Source: Pedobacter sp. L105 (GTDB taxonomy: Bacteria; Bacteroidota; Bacteroidia; Sphingobacteriales; Sphingobacteriaceae). From it: a stretch of 64,000 nucleotides of DNA. Positions within the stretch are counted from its first letter, which is position 1; the number at the start of each line of letters is the position of its first letter. Below are positions 52,710-61,911 of the stretch, one piece after another. The notes beneath the pieces are model-generated. The model saw only the letters and a program-made list of their open reading frames with translations. It ran no database searches and was not told the origin of the DNA. The stretch lies in NCBI RefSeq assembly GCF_009765875.1, contig NZ_LMUP01000005.1, positions 1 to 64,000 on the forward strand. The letters run 5' to 3'. A program made the translations under genes and the position numbers.

Positions 52710-55700
52710 CTAACCTTCTGTTAAACCTTTAATGTAATGTGTACTTTCTGCATCTTCCGGATCCAGTGATGGAGATACCAGAGGCACATTGCCTTGTACC
52801 CATGTAAATACCATTGGAAGAATGATCAGCACCGCGAAGGTAGAGAAAAGTAATCCTCCGATTACCGCTCTTCCCAGTGGAGAAATTGCATCACCACCTT
52901 CACCTTCACCGATCGCCATTGGCATCATACCCACAATCATGGATACGGAAGTCATCACGATTGGACGGAGACGTAAGCCGGCTGCCTCTCTGGCCGCACC
53001 CCTTGCGTCACCACCGTTCGTTTGCCTGATCTCTTCTGCATTGGTGATCAGCATCACGGCATTGGATACGGATACCCCTACCGACATGATGATACCCATA
53101 TAAGACTGCAGGTTGAGTGTTGAACCACATAAGGTTAACATGATGAGTGAGCCTAAAACTACCGCCGGAACAGTGGCCAGTACAACTAATGGAATCCTGA
53201 ACGATTGGAAGTTGGCCGACAGCATCAGGAAGATCACTAAAATAGCAACGATCAAACCTGATTGTAAACTAGATAAAGTATCGTTTAATACCGGACCCAT
53301 ACCTACTTGTTTTACGACCAATCCCCTTGGCAGTTTACCCAGTGAGTTTAAGATTTTCTCTACATCTTTATTAGCAGAACCTAAATCTTTATTGTTGATG
53401 TTAGCTGTGATTGACAGATAAGGTGTAGCACCCATATCATCAGCCTCACCATAAGTGGTATCCTGAACGATAGTAGCCACATCGCTTAAATTCGGACGGG
53501 TATTATTAGCTGTCAGGGAGATATCACCAATATCTGATTTACTTCTCATCTGGTTGAAAGGAACCTCTACCTGAACGTTGTAAGAAAGACCGATCTTGGT
53601 ATCAATCCAGGTATTCTTATCCGTAAAACGGGAAGAAGAAGTGGAAGCTACCAGTGATCTGGTGATTTGATCCAAACCTAAGCCCAATTGTGCAGCACGT
53701 ACCCTATCAATGTTAATATTCAACGCAGGGTAATGGTTAGGCTGTCCAAATTGGATATCCCTCATATAATCTACTTTTTTCAATCCGGCAATTACTTTAT
53801 TTGCGAATGCCTCATCAACTTTTTTGTTCTTACCGATAAAGCGAACTTCAATTGGTGTGGTAGATCCCTGACTCAATACTTTCTCTGTTAATTCGATTGG
53901 CTCGAAGGAAAGTTTCATTTCCGGAACCAGTTTTTTCATGTGTGCACGAAGTTCATCTTTGAACTCGTCCATATTACCTTCATAATCTTTAAAGGCAACC
54001 TGGAAAACAGCTTCATGAGGACCACCCATAAATAAATAGATTGGATTTACCGAATAGGCTGATGGATGCTGACCTACATACACAGAAGAAATACTTACGT
54101 GTTCTGGTCCGACAATCTTTTTGATCTCTTTTAAGGTGATGTCTACTTTTTCTTCTGTACGCTCTAAACGGGTACCATCTGGTAGCCTGGTACGCAATTG
54201 GAACTGGCTGCCGTTTACTTTTGGCAATACGTCGCGTCCGATACTTACTACAAAGAAAGCGGCAAGCATAATTACCAGCACCAGGTACAGCATTACCACT
54301 GTTTTGGTGTAGACAAACAGACCATCGATCATTTTCAGGAAGCCATTTTTGAACCTGTCGAACAATCCTATTTTACCGTTAGGTTTTTCGTGATTGGCTT
54401 CAATCAGTATTTTTTTCTGACTTAAGGTTTCTTTTTCTGATTCCAGTGATAAACCGGTCTGGTTAAATTGATCTTCATCATCGGTAATCGTTGGATCAGT
54501 TTTAACATGCGGGTGTGTATGTGGTTTCATCATCCAGTTGGCCAGGATAGGCACAAAAGTTTGAGATAACATGAAAGACACGATCATAGAGAAACCAATC
54601 GCCAACGCTAAAGGTAAAAATAACGCACCCGGTATACCTACCATGGTAAATGCAGGAGCAAATACAGCCAGGATACATAATAAGATCAGTAATTTTGGGA
54701 AGGCAATCTCTTTACAGGCATCCCAGATCGCTAAAGCTTTGGGTTTGCCCATGTCAAAATGCTGGTGAATATTCTCAATGGTTACCGTGGACTCATCGAC
54801 GAGAATACCGATGGCTAGCGCTAGCCCGGACAGTGACATAATATTGATCGTTTGCCCGGCAAGTTTTAAGAAGAATACCGCGGAGATGATACAGGTAGGA
54901 ATGGTAAGGATTACAATTAATGCCGCACGTCTGTCCCCTAAGAACAGCAGTACCATTAAACCTGTTAATACCGCACCGATGGTACCTTCCTTGATCAAAC
55001 TTTTAACCGCGTTGATTACATAAACCGACTGGTCAAATTCATAGGTCAGCTTTACATCTTCCGGTAAGGTATTCTGAATCACACCTAAGTTAGCTTTTAA
55101 GCCTTTTACCACATCCCATGTAGAAGCATCACCAGATTTAGCGATACTTACATATACAGAACGTTTTCCGTTGATCAGGGCGTAACCGGACGTTAAATCT
55201 GCACCGTCTTTTACCCTGGCTACATCACGCATATATACGTTCTGTACGCCTCCTTTAAATAAAGGAATATTTTCGAAATCTTTTACGCCATCAATGGTAT
55301 AGTTGGTTGGGGTAAGGTAATTCATATTCCCTATCCTCACGTTTCCTGATGGTGCTGTTTGGTTATTGACATTGATCGCATCTACGATCTGTTGTGTTGT
55401 TAAGTTATGCGAGCGCATTTTAGCCGGATCTACATCCACCTCAATGGTACGCGGGCTACCTCCAAAAGGTGCTGGTGCCAGCAATCCCGGAATGGCAGTA
55501 AAGGAAGGCCTTACGTAGGTATTGGCCAAATCCTGAAGTTCATCATTACTACGTTTTGCACTGCTCAGGATCAGCTGGCCAACTGGCAGTGATGAAGCAT
55601 CAAAACGGATAATGAAGGGTGGCTGTGAGCCCGGAGGGAAACTTGCCTGGGCTCGATTGGACAGTGCACTGAGCTCCGCCGCCGCCTGGGCCATGTTTGT

Positions 55701-55994
55701 TCCTTCGTAATAGGTGATCTTCATCAGCATGAAACCCTGTGAGTTCTTGGTGTCGATGGATTTGATACCATTGGCAAAAAGCAACACGTTCACATAAGTT
55801 TTTGCGAAGTAAGCTTCCATTTGGTTTGGTGTATAACCCCCAAACGGGTGGGCAATATAGATAACTGGCAGGTTCATCTGGGGTAGAATATCTACCTTGA
55901 TACTGGTCATGGCATTGATACCAAAGAACAACATCCCTGCTACAAACACCATTATGGAAATGGGTTTTCGTAGTGCAAAACGTATTAGATTCAT
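52710..55994 (-). CDS. RND family efflux pump permease
   Basis: A 1094-aa inner-membrane antiporter of the AcrB/HAE type, with twelve transmembrane helices in two repeats. The first periplasmic loop has GTNMAQAAAELSALSNRAQASFPPGSQPPFI. TM4 carries the proton-relay Asp in LALAIGILVDESTVTIENIHQ near residue 395. The second half has the matching NAVMLITNAEEIRQ segment with Asn in place of the classical residues. An insertion of about 60 charged residues in the central cytoplasmic loop (about 495-555) is longer than in AcrB. It forms an operon with the TolC-type gene (20 nt upstream) and the adaptor gene. Confidence 0.93.
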   Translation of the reverse strand: MNLIRFALRKPISIMVFVAGMLFFGINAMTSIKVDILPQMNLPVIYIAHPFGGYTPNQMEAYFAKTYVNVLLFANGIKSIDTKNSQGFMLMKITYYEGTNMAQAAAELSALSNRAQASFPPGSQPPFIIRFDASSLPVGQLILSSAKRSNDELQDLANTYVRPSFTAIPGLLAPAPFGGSPRTIEVDVDPAKMRSHNLTTQQIVDAINVNNQTAPSGNVRIGNMNYLTPTNYTIDGVKDFENIPLFKGGVQNVYMRDVARVKDGADLTSGYALINGKRSVYVSIAKSGDASTWDVVKGLKANLGVIQNTLPEDVKLTYEFDQSVYVINAVKSLIKEGTIGAVLTGLMVLLFLGDRRAALIVILTIPTCIISAVFFLKLAGQTINIMSLSGLALAIGILVDESTVTIENIHQHFDMGKPKALAIWDACKEIAFPKLLILLCILAVFAPAFTMVGIPGALFLPLALAIGFSMIVSFMLSQTFVPILANWMMKPHTHPHVKTDPTITDDEDQFNQTGLSLESEKETLSQKKILIEANHEKPNGKIGLFDRFKNGFLKMIDGLFVYTKTVVMLYLVLVIMLAAFFVVSIGRDVLPKVNGSQFQLRTRLPDGTRLERTEEKVDITLKEIKKIVGPEHVSISSVYVGQHPSAYSVNPIYLFMGGPHEAVFQVAFKDYEGNMDEFKDELRAHMKKLVPEMKLSFEPIELTEKVLSQGSTTPIEVRFIGKNKKVDEAFANKVIAGLKKVDYMRDIQFGQPNHYPALNINIDRVRAAQLGLGLDQITRSLVASTSSSRFTDKNTWIDTKIGLSYNVQVEVPFNQMRSKSDIGDISLTANNTRPNLSDVATIVQDTTYGEADDMGATPYLSITANINNKDLGSANKDVEKILNSLGKLPRGLVVKQVGMGPVLNDTLSSLQSGLIVAILVIFLMLSANFQSFRIPLVVLATVPAVVLGSLIMLTLCGSTLNLQSYMGIIMSVGVSVSNAVMLITNAEEIRQTNGGDARGAAREAAGLRLRPIVMTSVSMIVGMMPMAIGEGEGGDAISPLGRAVIGGLLFSTFAVLIILPMVFTWVQGNVPLVSPSLDPEDAESTHYIKGLTEG

Positions 55995-56015
55995 ATTGTG
56001 TAGTTGTGGAACTGC

Positions 56016-57422
56016 TTAAAATTCATTAATAAATATGTTATAATCGCCTACCGCTGCCGATTTCAGTAAAAGTGCCTGCCATACATTGGTATAAGCGATA
56101 TCCTGATCTGATTCTGCACGGTTCAACGCGAACAAGGCTGTGGTTAAATCAACCAGTGTAGCCAGTCCGTTTTTATACAAAGCACTTTTTTGCAGGTAAG
56201 CCTGTGTAGCGGCCTGTACCTGTTTTGGTGCTTCAACATAATTGGCGAGTGCATTTTTGATTTTGGTTTGCGACAGTGCCAATTGTGAATGCAACTGTTG
56301 ATCTACCAGATCGTATTCATTTTGAAGTCCCATTGTGGTATAACGCTGCGCCCTAACCTGAGGTGCATTACGTAAAATGGTAGTTAAGTTCCAGACCACA
56401 CCTACACCTACCAGGTAATTTGCACGGACAGGATTTACCCCATTTCCGTAACTGGTAGAATAGTTGCTCTGATCAGTTCCATAGCTAGATGGGAATCCTG
56501 ATCCCCTGCCCTGAAATACACCCAGAGCGGTGAAAGTAGGATATGCTAGTCTTTTATAGTAGTTGGTTTGTTCATTACTTACATCTACCCTATTTTTTAA
56601 GAACTGTAAGGTAGGGTGATTGGCAAAGTTTACACTGGTATCCTGATTCTGAGAAGACATGATCTCTTTAGGCACACGATTTACAAACGTAGTATCGAGT
56701 GTGAAGTCGGTAGCGGTAGTACTTAGCAAAACACCCAGCGCATTTGCTTGCTGTTGTTGTAAGTCGATTGCGTTAGTGAGCAGAATTTTAGCAGCAGATA
56801 CTTCTGCATTGGCCAGTGTAGAATCTACTCCTGCCAATAAACCATTTGCTGCACGTGCTACGGCATCGTTTTTAAATACGATAGCCCTGTCCAGGTTTTT
56901 CTTTTGTGTAATGGCCAGGCGCTGTGCTGCCAGTAAATTCAGGTAAGCTGCTGAAACACGAATTTCCTGTTGGAAAATTTCTTGTCCCAGGTCGTTCTGA
57001 TCTCTTTTCAGCGATTGCTGAGCAACTTTAACTTGTTCTTTAATACGACCGAAAGTGAAAAAATCCCAGTTAATACTACTGAGATAAAGTGCGCCGAAGG
57101 CAGCATTCCAATTCTGGCTGGCTAGTGTTGGTCCGGAGGAGGCGACGTTTAAACCGCCTAAACCAGATAGCGGTCCGTTTTGTCCGTTGACTGTACCGTA
57201 ATCCTGCTGTGCGCTTAGGGTTACTACCGGAATGTAATTCCGTTTGGCTTGCTCCACATATTGTTTGGAAGCATCCGCATAATTTGATTTTGCTTTAATC
57301 GTACCGTAGTTGGTTATTCCAGTTTTCACCGCATCCTTCATATTGAGGGTTTGGGCTTCTACAGTAATAGTGGTACACAGACAAGAGCAAAATAGAAGGG
57401 TAGATAAGGGTATTCGAGGCAT
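56016..57422 (-). CDS. TolC family outer-membrane efflux channel
   Basis: A 468-aa protein. ATG 57422 (MPRIPLSTLLFCSCLC) is preferred to TTG 57428. After a signal peptide ending VEAQ come two OEP repeats of long amphipathic helices: MKDAVKTGITNYGTIKAKSNYADASKQYVEQAKRNYIP, QEIRVSAAYLNLLAAQRLAITQKKNLDRAIVFKNDAVARAANGLLAGVDSTLANAEVSAAK and, in the second, NEYDLVDQQLHSQLALSQTKIKNALANYVEAPKQVQAATQAYLQKSALYKNGLATLVDLTTALFALNRAE. It is the first gene of the efflux operon. Confidence 0.92.
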   Translation of the reverse strand: MPRIPLSTLLFCSCLCTTITVEAQTLNMKDAVKTGITNYGTIKAKSNYADASKQYVEQAKRNYIPVVTLSAQQDYGTVNGQNGPLSGLGGLNVASSGPTLASQNWNAAFGALYLSSINWDFFTFGRIKEQVKVAQQSLKRDQNDLGQEIFQQEIRVSAAYLNLLAAQRLAITQKKNLDRAIVFKNDAVARAANGLLAGVDSTLANAEVSAAKILLTNAIDLQQQQANALGVLLSTTATDFTLDTTFVNRVPKEIMSSQNQDTSVNFANHPTLQFLKNRVDVSNEQTNYYKRLAYPTFTALGVFQGRGSGFPSSYGTDQSNYSTSYGNGVNPVRANYLVGVGVVWNLTTILRNAPQVRAQRYTTMGLQNEYDLVDQQLHSQLALSQTKIKNALANYVEAPKQVQAATQAYLQKSALYKNGLATLVDLTTALFALNRAESDQDIAYTNVWQALLLKSAAVGDYNIFINEF

Positions 57423-57428
57423 CACCAA

Positions 57429-57926
57429 TGATATTAAATTTATATTCTACTTAGTGTTTTTGTTACACAACAAAGGTATATTATGAGTGCTAACATGAAA
57501 ATATTCCGTTCAAATCAATTCTTATTAAATTCAAACAATTACGTAACAAAAGCATCTCAATTTTATTCCATTTATCACAGAAATCTCATTTGAAGGCTAT
57601 AACACCCCTATTTTTGTTACAAATTATGAATTAAACATCTGCCCTTTGTTTCGCATAATTTACACGTTCTATTTCAGGTTTCTGACCTTTTACAACGTAT
57701 CTTTTGATCAACTCAAATCGTCAGTTCCTGGTTAAAACGTCTGTTCTTTGTTTTGCTTTATCAAAATATCTGATCCTATTTCTACTACTGTCAACATATC
57801 TTTTGATCAGTCAGGATTGTCAGTTAGTGATCAAAACATATATTTCTGTATACTGCAATATTGGGTATTTTCAATTGGACAAGACCTCTCCTTTTCATGA
57901 TCTGGCTGCTTAATTAGCTGGCGATC
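57429..57926. other. 500-nt intergenic region without a recognised gene
   Basis: An A/T-rich gap upstream of the efflux operon and downstream of a methyltransferase gene. It contains the degenerate ~100-nt repeat described separately. It must hold the promoter of the tolC-type gene, but no clear promoter blocks were identified. Confidence 0.4.
57633..57850. repeat. Degenerate tandem repeat with ~100-nt period
   Basis: AACATCTGCCCTTTG (57634), AACGTCTGTTCTTTG (57736) and AACATATATTTCTG (57835) are spaced about 100 nt apart. CAACGTATCTTTTGATCA (57693) and CAACATATCTTTTGATCA (57792) are 99 nt apart, and TCGTCAGTT and TTGTCAGTT follow each. About 2.2 copies. Confidence 0.6.
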
Positions 57927-58574
57927 TCAGTTATTTATAACATCTTCTGTTTTCCTATACACAATGGCTTTGATAAATTTGCCATAATAAAAAGCCGTAT
58001 CCAGCAAAAGGTAATGATGTTCTTCAAAGTGATGCTCCGTATTGATCAGCTCTTTTGCATCGATATTTGAAATCTGAGCAAAAAACAGGTACATCACTTT
58101 TAATAAGTACGATTGCCAGCGCTTTCCGGATCTTTTTGTATAATAAAAATCGGAAAATAGCCATAGTCCACCTGGATTAAGCAGTAAGTGAAGCTGTTGA
58201 AAGACGGGCGGCAGGCTTATTGCAGAGAAATTATCAAAGAAAAAGGCAGTGAAAATGACGTCGTACTTCGCATGACCAGAAAACTTTTCCATGGAGGAAT
58301 GAACGTAAGTCACTGTATTTGCTTTGACGTCCCGCTTACGGGATAAGTTTAGCATTTCTGATGATATTTCTACATAGGTGATCTGTAAGCCTTTGGAATG
58401 AACTTTAGCGATTTCCTCCAGGATCCAGCCTGTTCCTCCACCTGCAATAAGAATGGTACTGTTTTCCGGAATGTACTGGAGTTGGTGGATTTGCGATTGG
58501 AGCTGTGAACGAAAGAAGACCATCCTGCTCAGAACATCATAATACCGGGCTATGCCGTCGTAATTGTTATTCAT
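57927..58574 (-). CDS. Class I SAM-dependent methyltransferase
   Basis: A 215-aa enzyme. Motif I is ILIAGGGTGWILEEIA at about 41-56, motif II ITYVEISSEMLNLSR at about 65-79, motif IV YDVIFTAFFFDNF at about 105-117 and post-motif LLNPGGLWLFSDFYY at about 131-145. It belongs to the UbiE/COQ5-like or methyltransferase-11/25 group; the substrate is unknown. It is not related to the paired methyltransferases at 25486 and 38529 beyond the common fold. A UbiA-like membrane protein gene lies 176 nt upstream on the same strand. Confidence 0.82.
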   Translation of the reverse strand: MNNNYDGIARYYDVLSRMVFFRSQLQSQIHQLQYIPENSTILIAGGGTGWILEEIAKVHSKGLQITYVEISSEMLNLSRKRDVKANTVTYVHSSMEKFSGHAKYDVIFTAFFFDNFSAISLPPVFQQLHLLLNPGGLWLFSDFYYTKRSGKRWQSYLLKVMYLFFAQISNIDAKELINTEHHFEEHHYLLLDTAFYYGKFIKAIVYRKTEDVINN

Positions 58575-58749
58575 GTCCTACTATTCATCTTTATTTAGAT
58601 TAAACGATATGGGGTGCCAAATAGTTTTCAAATCAATTTATAGTTTACAAAAGCTATCTTTAATTTTGCTTACCTATCAATTTTGTAAGCTGGTTCTAAA
58701 TTATTTGTGGCATTATTGATTAAATAAATGATGACTTTAATGATCAGGA

Positions 58750-59658
58750 TCAGATAAATTGCATCCCAATGATCCCACAGAGCGCTTTTACCAGGATCAA
58801 TCCGTCAATAACGATCAGGTAATAAAAGATCTTTTTTCTTTGGTTCATTGACCAGGCAACAATGATGGTGAGCACAAAAGGAATCAAGTTAAAAAATATC
58901 CGCCCCGGAAGGAAATGCTCAATGAAAGAAAACAGCAGCAGGGATAGCAAACCTGCAATCAGCAGAGGCGTAAGCACATAATAAATGGTTTTCTTTAAGC
59001 CCATCCGCACCACAAAGGTTTTGAGCTGACTGTTGGAATCAATGGCATAATCTTTCATGTCAAACATGATTGCATTAACCGTGCAGAACATCCAGTTTTT
59101 CATAAACAGGAAAACCCAGAAACTGGATTCTGTAACATCTACACCAGATTCGATCTTTAGCAGGATCAGCGGGATCAGGTTTGCCGTAGCTGCCCAGATA
59201 AAGCCGATAATAAAAGGCTTAAGCCAGCCGGTATTCCTGAGGTTAAGGTTAAAAAAGAAAACCGGAACCAGGCCATAATATAAAACCGCCATCATGACCA
59301 CGATGCCTACAATGATCCAATATTTAATGGGTAAATGCAGGATAGCCATATAGTCTCTCCCCAGCATATGAAAAAATGCGGCAAGGGTGATGGTACATAA
59401 GATCAATTGGCTCCACTTAACCAACATGGAATGCCTCGAATACCAGTCTGTCCGGGGATTTTGACTACCATCACTGATGGTTGCCCCCATGTAGGCATAA
59501 GTATAATAGATAATGGGCACCAGGAACACCAGTATATAATAACTCAGGGAATTAAAGGGAACTTTTAATTGTAAAGTAGATTCAATGGTTAAGGCCACGG
59601 CTAAAAGCCCTACGAAATAGTTACCAAAAAAAATGAACTTTAAAATTTTTAATCCCAT
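58750..59658 (-). CDS. UbiA-like prenyltransferase family membrane protein
   Basis: A 302-aa protein with about nine transmembrane helices. TDWYSRHSMLVKW (about 70) and NAIMFDMKDYAIDSNSQLKTFVVRMG at about 193-218 occupy the positions of the two polar loops of UbiA prenyltransferases; the second keeps the D-x3-D pattern, while the first lacks the standard N-D-x2-D-x3-D. Assignment is therefore tentative, and an inactive or altered-substrate relative is possible. Confidence 0.6.
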   Translation of the reverse strand: MGLKILKFIFFGNYFVGLLAVALTIESTLQLKVPFNSLSYYILVFLVPIIYYTYAYMGATISDGSQNPRTDWYSRHSMLVKWSQLILCTITLAAFFHMLGRDYMAILHLPIKYWIIVGIVVMMAVLYYGLVPVFFFNLNLRNTGWLKPFIIGFIWAATANLIPLILLKIESGVDVTESSFWVFLFMKNWMFCTVNAIMFDMKDYAIDSNSQLKTFVVRMGLKKTIYYVLTPLLIAGLLSLLLFSFIEHFLPGRIFFNLIPFVLTIIVAWSMNQRKKIFYYLIVIDGLILVKALCGIIGMQFI

Positions 59659-59664
59659 GTTTTA

Positions 59665-59735
59665 ATTCCCTGAGTCTGATGAACCCCTATTCACCCGCCT
59701 TAGCCTTTCCGTTACATCTGGTTCAGGTTCCGGCT
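59665..59735 (-). other. Possible structured 5' leader of the UbiA-like gene
   Basis: On minus, CCTGAACC pairs with GGTT...TCAGG segments further on, enclosing a GC-rich core (AAGGCTAAGGCGGG) that stands out from the A/T-rich surroundings. It lies directly upstream of the start at 59658. It could be a structured regulatory leader; it does not match any riboswitch I can recognise. Confidence 0.25.
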
Positions 59736-59871
59736 TTTTTGAGTTCCTCAATTATCTTGTGAATCATAATTTGAACAAACAAAAATAGCCGTAATTTTCA
59801 GCAAACGTCCAATTGTAAACATTCATTTTAAATGATATGATTAATCAAACAAAATATGTTAGTCGGAGGGA

Positions 59872-60729
59872 TTATTTCTCTGACAAGTATTTCAGGACTG
59901 CAATCATATCTTCTTCACCATGTTTCTCTAAAGCGCCCTGTAAGGTAGCAGATAAAGACTCACCTACTGGTGTATCCATTCCGCTTGCTTTGGCCAAACG
60001 AATATCTTTAGCCAGCAATTTCAGTGCAAAGGCAGGTTTGAAATCATTATGGATGATATTTTCCGTTTTCATTTTGGTGAGTCCGCTGCCTACAGCTGCT
60101 GCATTAATGATAGGAAGTAATGCTTCGGCAGCAAGGCCATTTTTACGGGCAAAGATCACTGCTTCTGATAACCCCTGTACAACAATACCCAGGAAAAGGT
60201 TAACAGATAGTTTAGCCACATTAGCTTTACCGTTTTCGCCCAGGTAAATAGAAGCTTTTCCCAGTGCATCAAATACTGGTTTAACTTTTTCATATACCGC
60301 TTCTTCACCGCCAACCATAATGACCAGCTGAGCATCTTCTGCTGGTTTAACACTTCCTGCAACAGGGGCATCCAGGTAAGAAATCCCTTTTTCCCTGCAT
60401 AAGGCAGCCAGTGTTTGCGTGGTTTCTGGTGCAACAGTACTCATATCAACCGCGATCAGGTCTTTCCGGCTTGCCGCAGAAAAGATCCCATCAGCGCCTT
60501 CATAAACTGATTTGACTGCCGCATCATCAGTTAGCATGGTGATGATCACATCCGATTTTTCTACCAGTTCAGCGGGAGAACCGGCAATACCGATGTTGAT
60601 CTCTGCTGCCAGGGCTTTCGTTTTATCCGCACTGCGGTTATATACGGTAACAGCAAAACCTGCTTTTACCAGGTTTTTAATCATTGGAGTACCCATGTTA
60701 CCCAGGCCTATCCATCCTATGTTCTTCAT
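59872..60729 (-). CDS. 3-hydroxyisobutyrate dehydrogenase-like NAD(P)-dependent reductase
   Basis: A 285-aa beta-hydroxyacid dehydrogenase. The Rossmann motif is IGWIGLGNMGTPMIKNLVKAGFAVTVYNRS at about 3-32. The substrate-binding signature lies at about 115-130 (LDAPVAGSVKPAEDAQLVIMVGG), and the catalytic Lys region is GKANVAKLSVNLFLGIVVQGLSEAV near 170-190. The C-terminal helical domain ends TLQGALEKHGEEDMIAVLKYLSEK. It is similar to GLYR1 or succinic-semialdehyde-reductase-type members. The specific substrate is uncertain. Confidence 0.88.
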   Translation of the reverse strand: MKNIGWIGLGNMGTPMIKNLVKAGFAVTVYNRSADKTKALAAEINIGIAGSPAELVEKSDVIITMLTDDAAVKSVYEGADGIFSAASRKDLIAVDMSTVAPETTQTLAALCREKGISYLDAPVAGSVKPAEDAQLVIMVGGEEAVYEKVKPVFDALGKASIYLGENGKANVAKLSVNLFLGIVVQGLSEAVIFARKNGLAAEALLPIINAAAVGSGLTKMKTENIIHNDFKPAFALKLLAKDIRLAKASGMDTPVGESLSATLQGALEKHGEEDMIAVLKYLSEK

Positions 60730-60876
60730 ATAATTCTGATCTTTTTTTCTTCGCTAAAGATATTGTGTTATTTGCAATAAAGCGATCATGTGCTTATTTT
60801 GTTGCATTCAGCAGAAGTTGATCAACTGATCGAGGTGATGAATTTTTAAAATTTAATGATAGTAGTTAAGGATACT

Positions 60877-61350
60877 TTAAGCGCCGGGATATTTCTTCAG
60901 GATATCTTCTATCCTGGCATCGGGCACCAGTTCTGTAACAGCAATCAGTTTAATCTGCTTAAAATCAGGATGCAGGGTATTGATCACATAATTGCTGGAT
61001 TCTGGCATTACTGCAGAAGGAACTTTTAAAACAGGCATCCTTAAATCGTCAAACCAGCGATTGCCTACAGGCTGACAATGGCTGTAATCATAGGGATCAC
61101 GCCAATCGGGATCCAGTTCGCTTTCATCCACCTTGCTGATCAGCAGGTCGTCGGGAATTTCTATACAGGTAATTTTGAAATCATGATTAAAGCCCACTCC
61201 CTGTCGCCTTACCATATTTTCGAGGAAGGCTAACGGGATATTCTCTGCACAGTAGATCACAGGCCTGCCTGCAGCTGCCCATCTTCCGTTTACCCCGGAA
61301 GCAGTAAGTGAAGTAGCGTAGTTTTTATGCCCTATTCTAAATACGATCAT
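60877..61350 (-). CDS. RES-domain toxin of a type II toxin-antitoxin pair
   Basis: A 157-aa toxin. The RES family signature is visible as VFRIGHKNYATSLTASGVNGRWAAAGRPVIYCAENIPLAFLENMVR (Arg near 5, Gly-Arg-Trp near 22, Glu near 40) and the C-terminal SNYVINTLHPDFKQIKL. Characterised RES toxins deplete NAD+ by NAD glycohydrolase or phosphorylase activity. It starts 25 nt after the antitoxin gene on the same strand. Confidence 0.9.
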   Translation of the reverse strand: MIVFRIGHKNYATSLTASGVNGRWAAAGRPVIYCAENIPLAFLENMVRRQGVGFNHDFKITCIEIPDDLLISKVDESELDPDWRDPYDYSHCQPVGNRWFDDLRMPVLKVPSAVMPESSNYVINTLHPDFKQIKLIAVTELVPDARIEDILKKYPGA

Positions 61351-61375
61351 TTGGAAGGATTGCGTTCTTCAAAGA

Positions 61376-61822
61376 CTATACGGCATCGCCATAAGCCATT
61401 TTCATCAGTTCATCCGCAACCAGGTCTACACCGCCTGGTGTGGTTAACCAATCCATAGGGCGCTCTTTTGAATTCCAGAAAGGCTTGTTGAGCCAGTAGC
61501 TAAATTCATCTACTGTGCGAAACATTTCTACACCTTTTTTATACAGCCCGATCAGTTTGAGCAGGTGTTCCCCGTAAACAGGTTCCAGTAATTTCTTTTG
61601 CTCTTTGTAGTTGCTGATGGTGCGGGACGAAATATTGATCAGATCTGCCAGCGATTTGTTAGAAATATTGATCGCTTCGGCAAAGTCATAAAAAAGCCCT
61701 GGTTTTAAGCCCTGACGGGCATATTGAAAAACCTTCATATCGTCACTTACATCAATCGCGCTGAACTTAATACGAAGTGTTTCTGTTCTTTTATCTGAAA
61801 GTAAAACATTGGAAACTGACAT
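61376..61822 (-). CDS. Xre/MbcA/ParS-type antitoxin (DUF2384) of an Xre-RES pair
   Basis: A 148-aa antitoxin. The N-terminal helix-turn-helix is FAEAINISNKSLADLINISSRTISNYKEQKKLLEPVYGEHLLKLI (about 47-90). The C-terminal DUF2384 toxin-binding region is GVEMFRTVDEFSYWLNKPFWNSKERPMDWLTTPGGVDLVADELMKMAYG. It neutralises the RES toxin and should repress its own operon. A perfect palindrome lies 25 nt upstream of its ATG. Confidence 0.92.
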   Translation of the reverse strand: MSVSNVLLSDKRTETLRIKFSAIDVSDDMKVFQYARQGLKPGLFYDFAEAINISNKSLADLINISSRTISNYKEQKKLLEPVYGEHLLKLIGLYKKGVEMFRTVDEFSYWLNKPFWNSKERPMDWLTTPGGVDLVADELMKMAYGDAV

Positions 61823-61846
61823 AGCTCTGTTTTTAAATGACTAATG

Positions 61847-61884
61847 TACGAATAATTTCACTATTAACAGTGAAATTATTCGTA
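61847..61884. promoter_or_regulatory. Perfect palindromic operator of the Xre-RES pair
   Basis: TACGAATAATTTCACT (61847-61862) and AGTGAAATTATTCGTA (61869-61884) are exact reverse complements around ATTAAC. Position just upstream of the antitoxin start fits autorepression by an Xre-type protein. It could also act as a terminator for the upstream M1 peptidase gene. Confidence 0.75.
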
Positions 61885-61911
61885 ATGATATTTAAGGGAC
61901 AAATGTCCGGA

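Noticed and set aside
59665..59735. TPP riboswitch in front of the UbiA-like gene
   Set aside because: A GAACCTGA-like string is present, but the CTGAGA and ACCC blocks are not in the required order.
59837..60247. 136-aa plus-strand open frame
   Set aside because: It lies antisense within the dehydrogenase gene at 59872-60729, which has clear family motifs.
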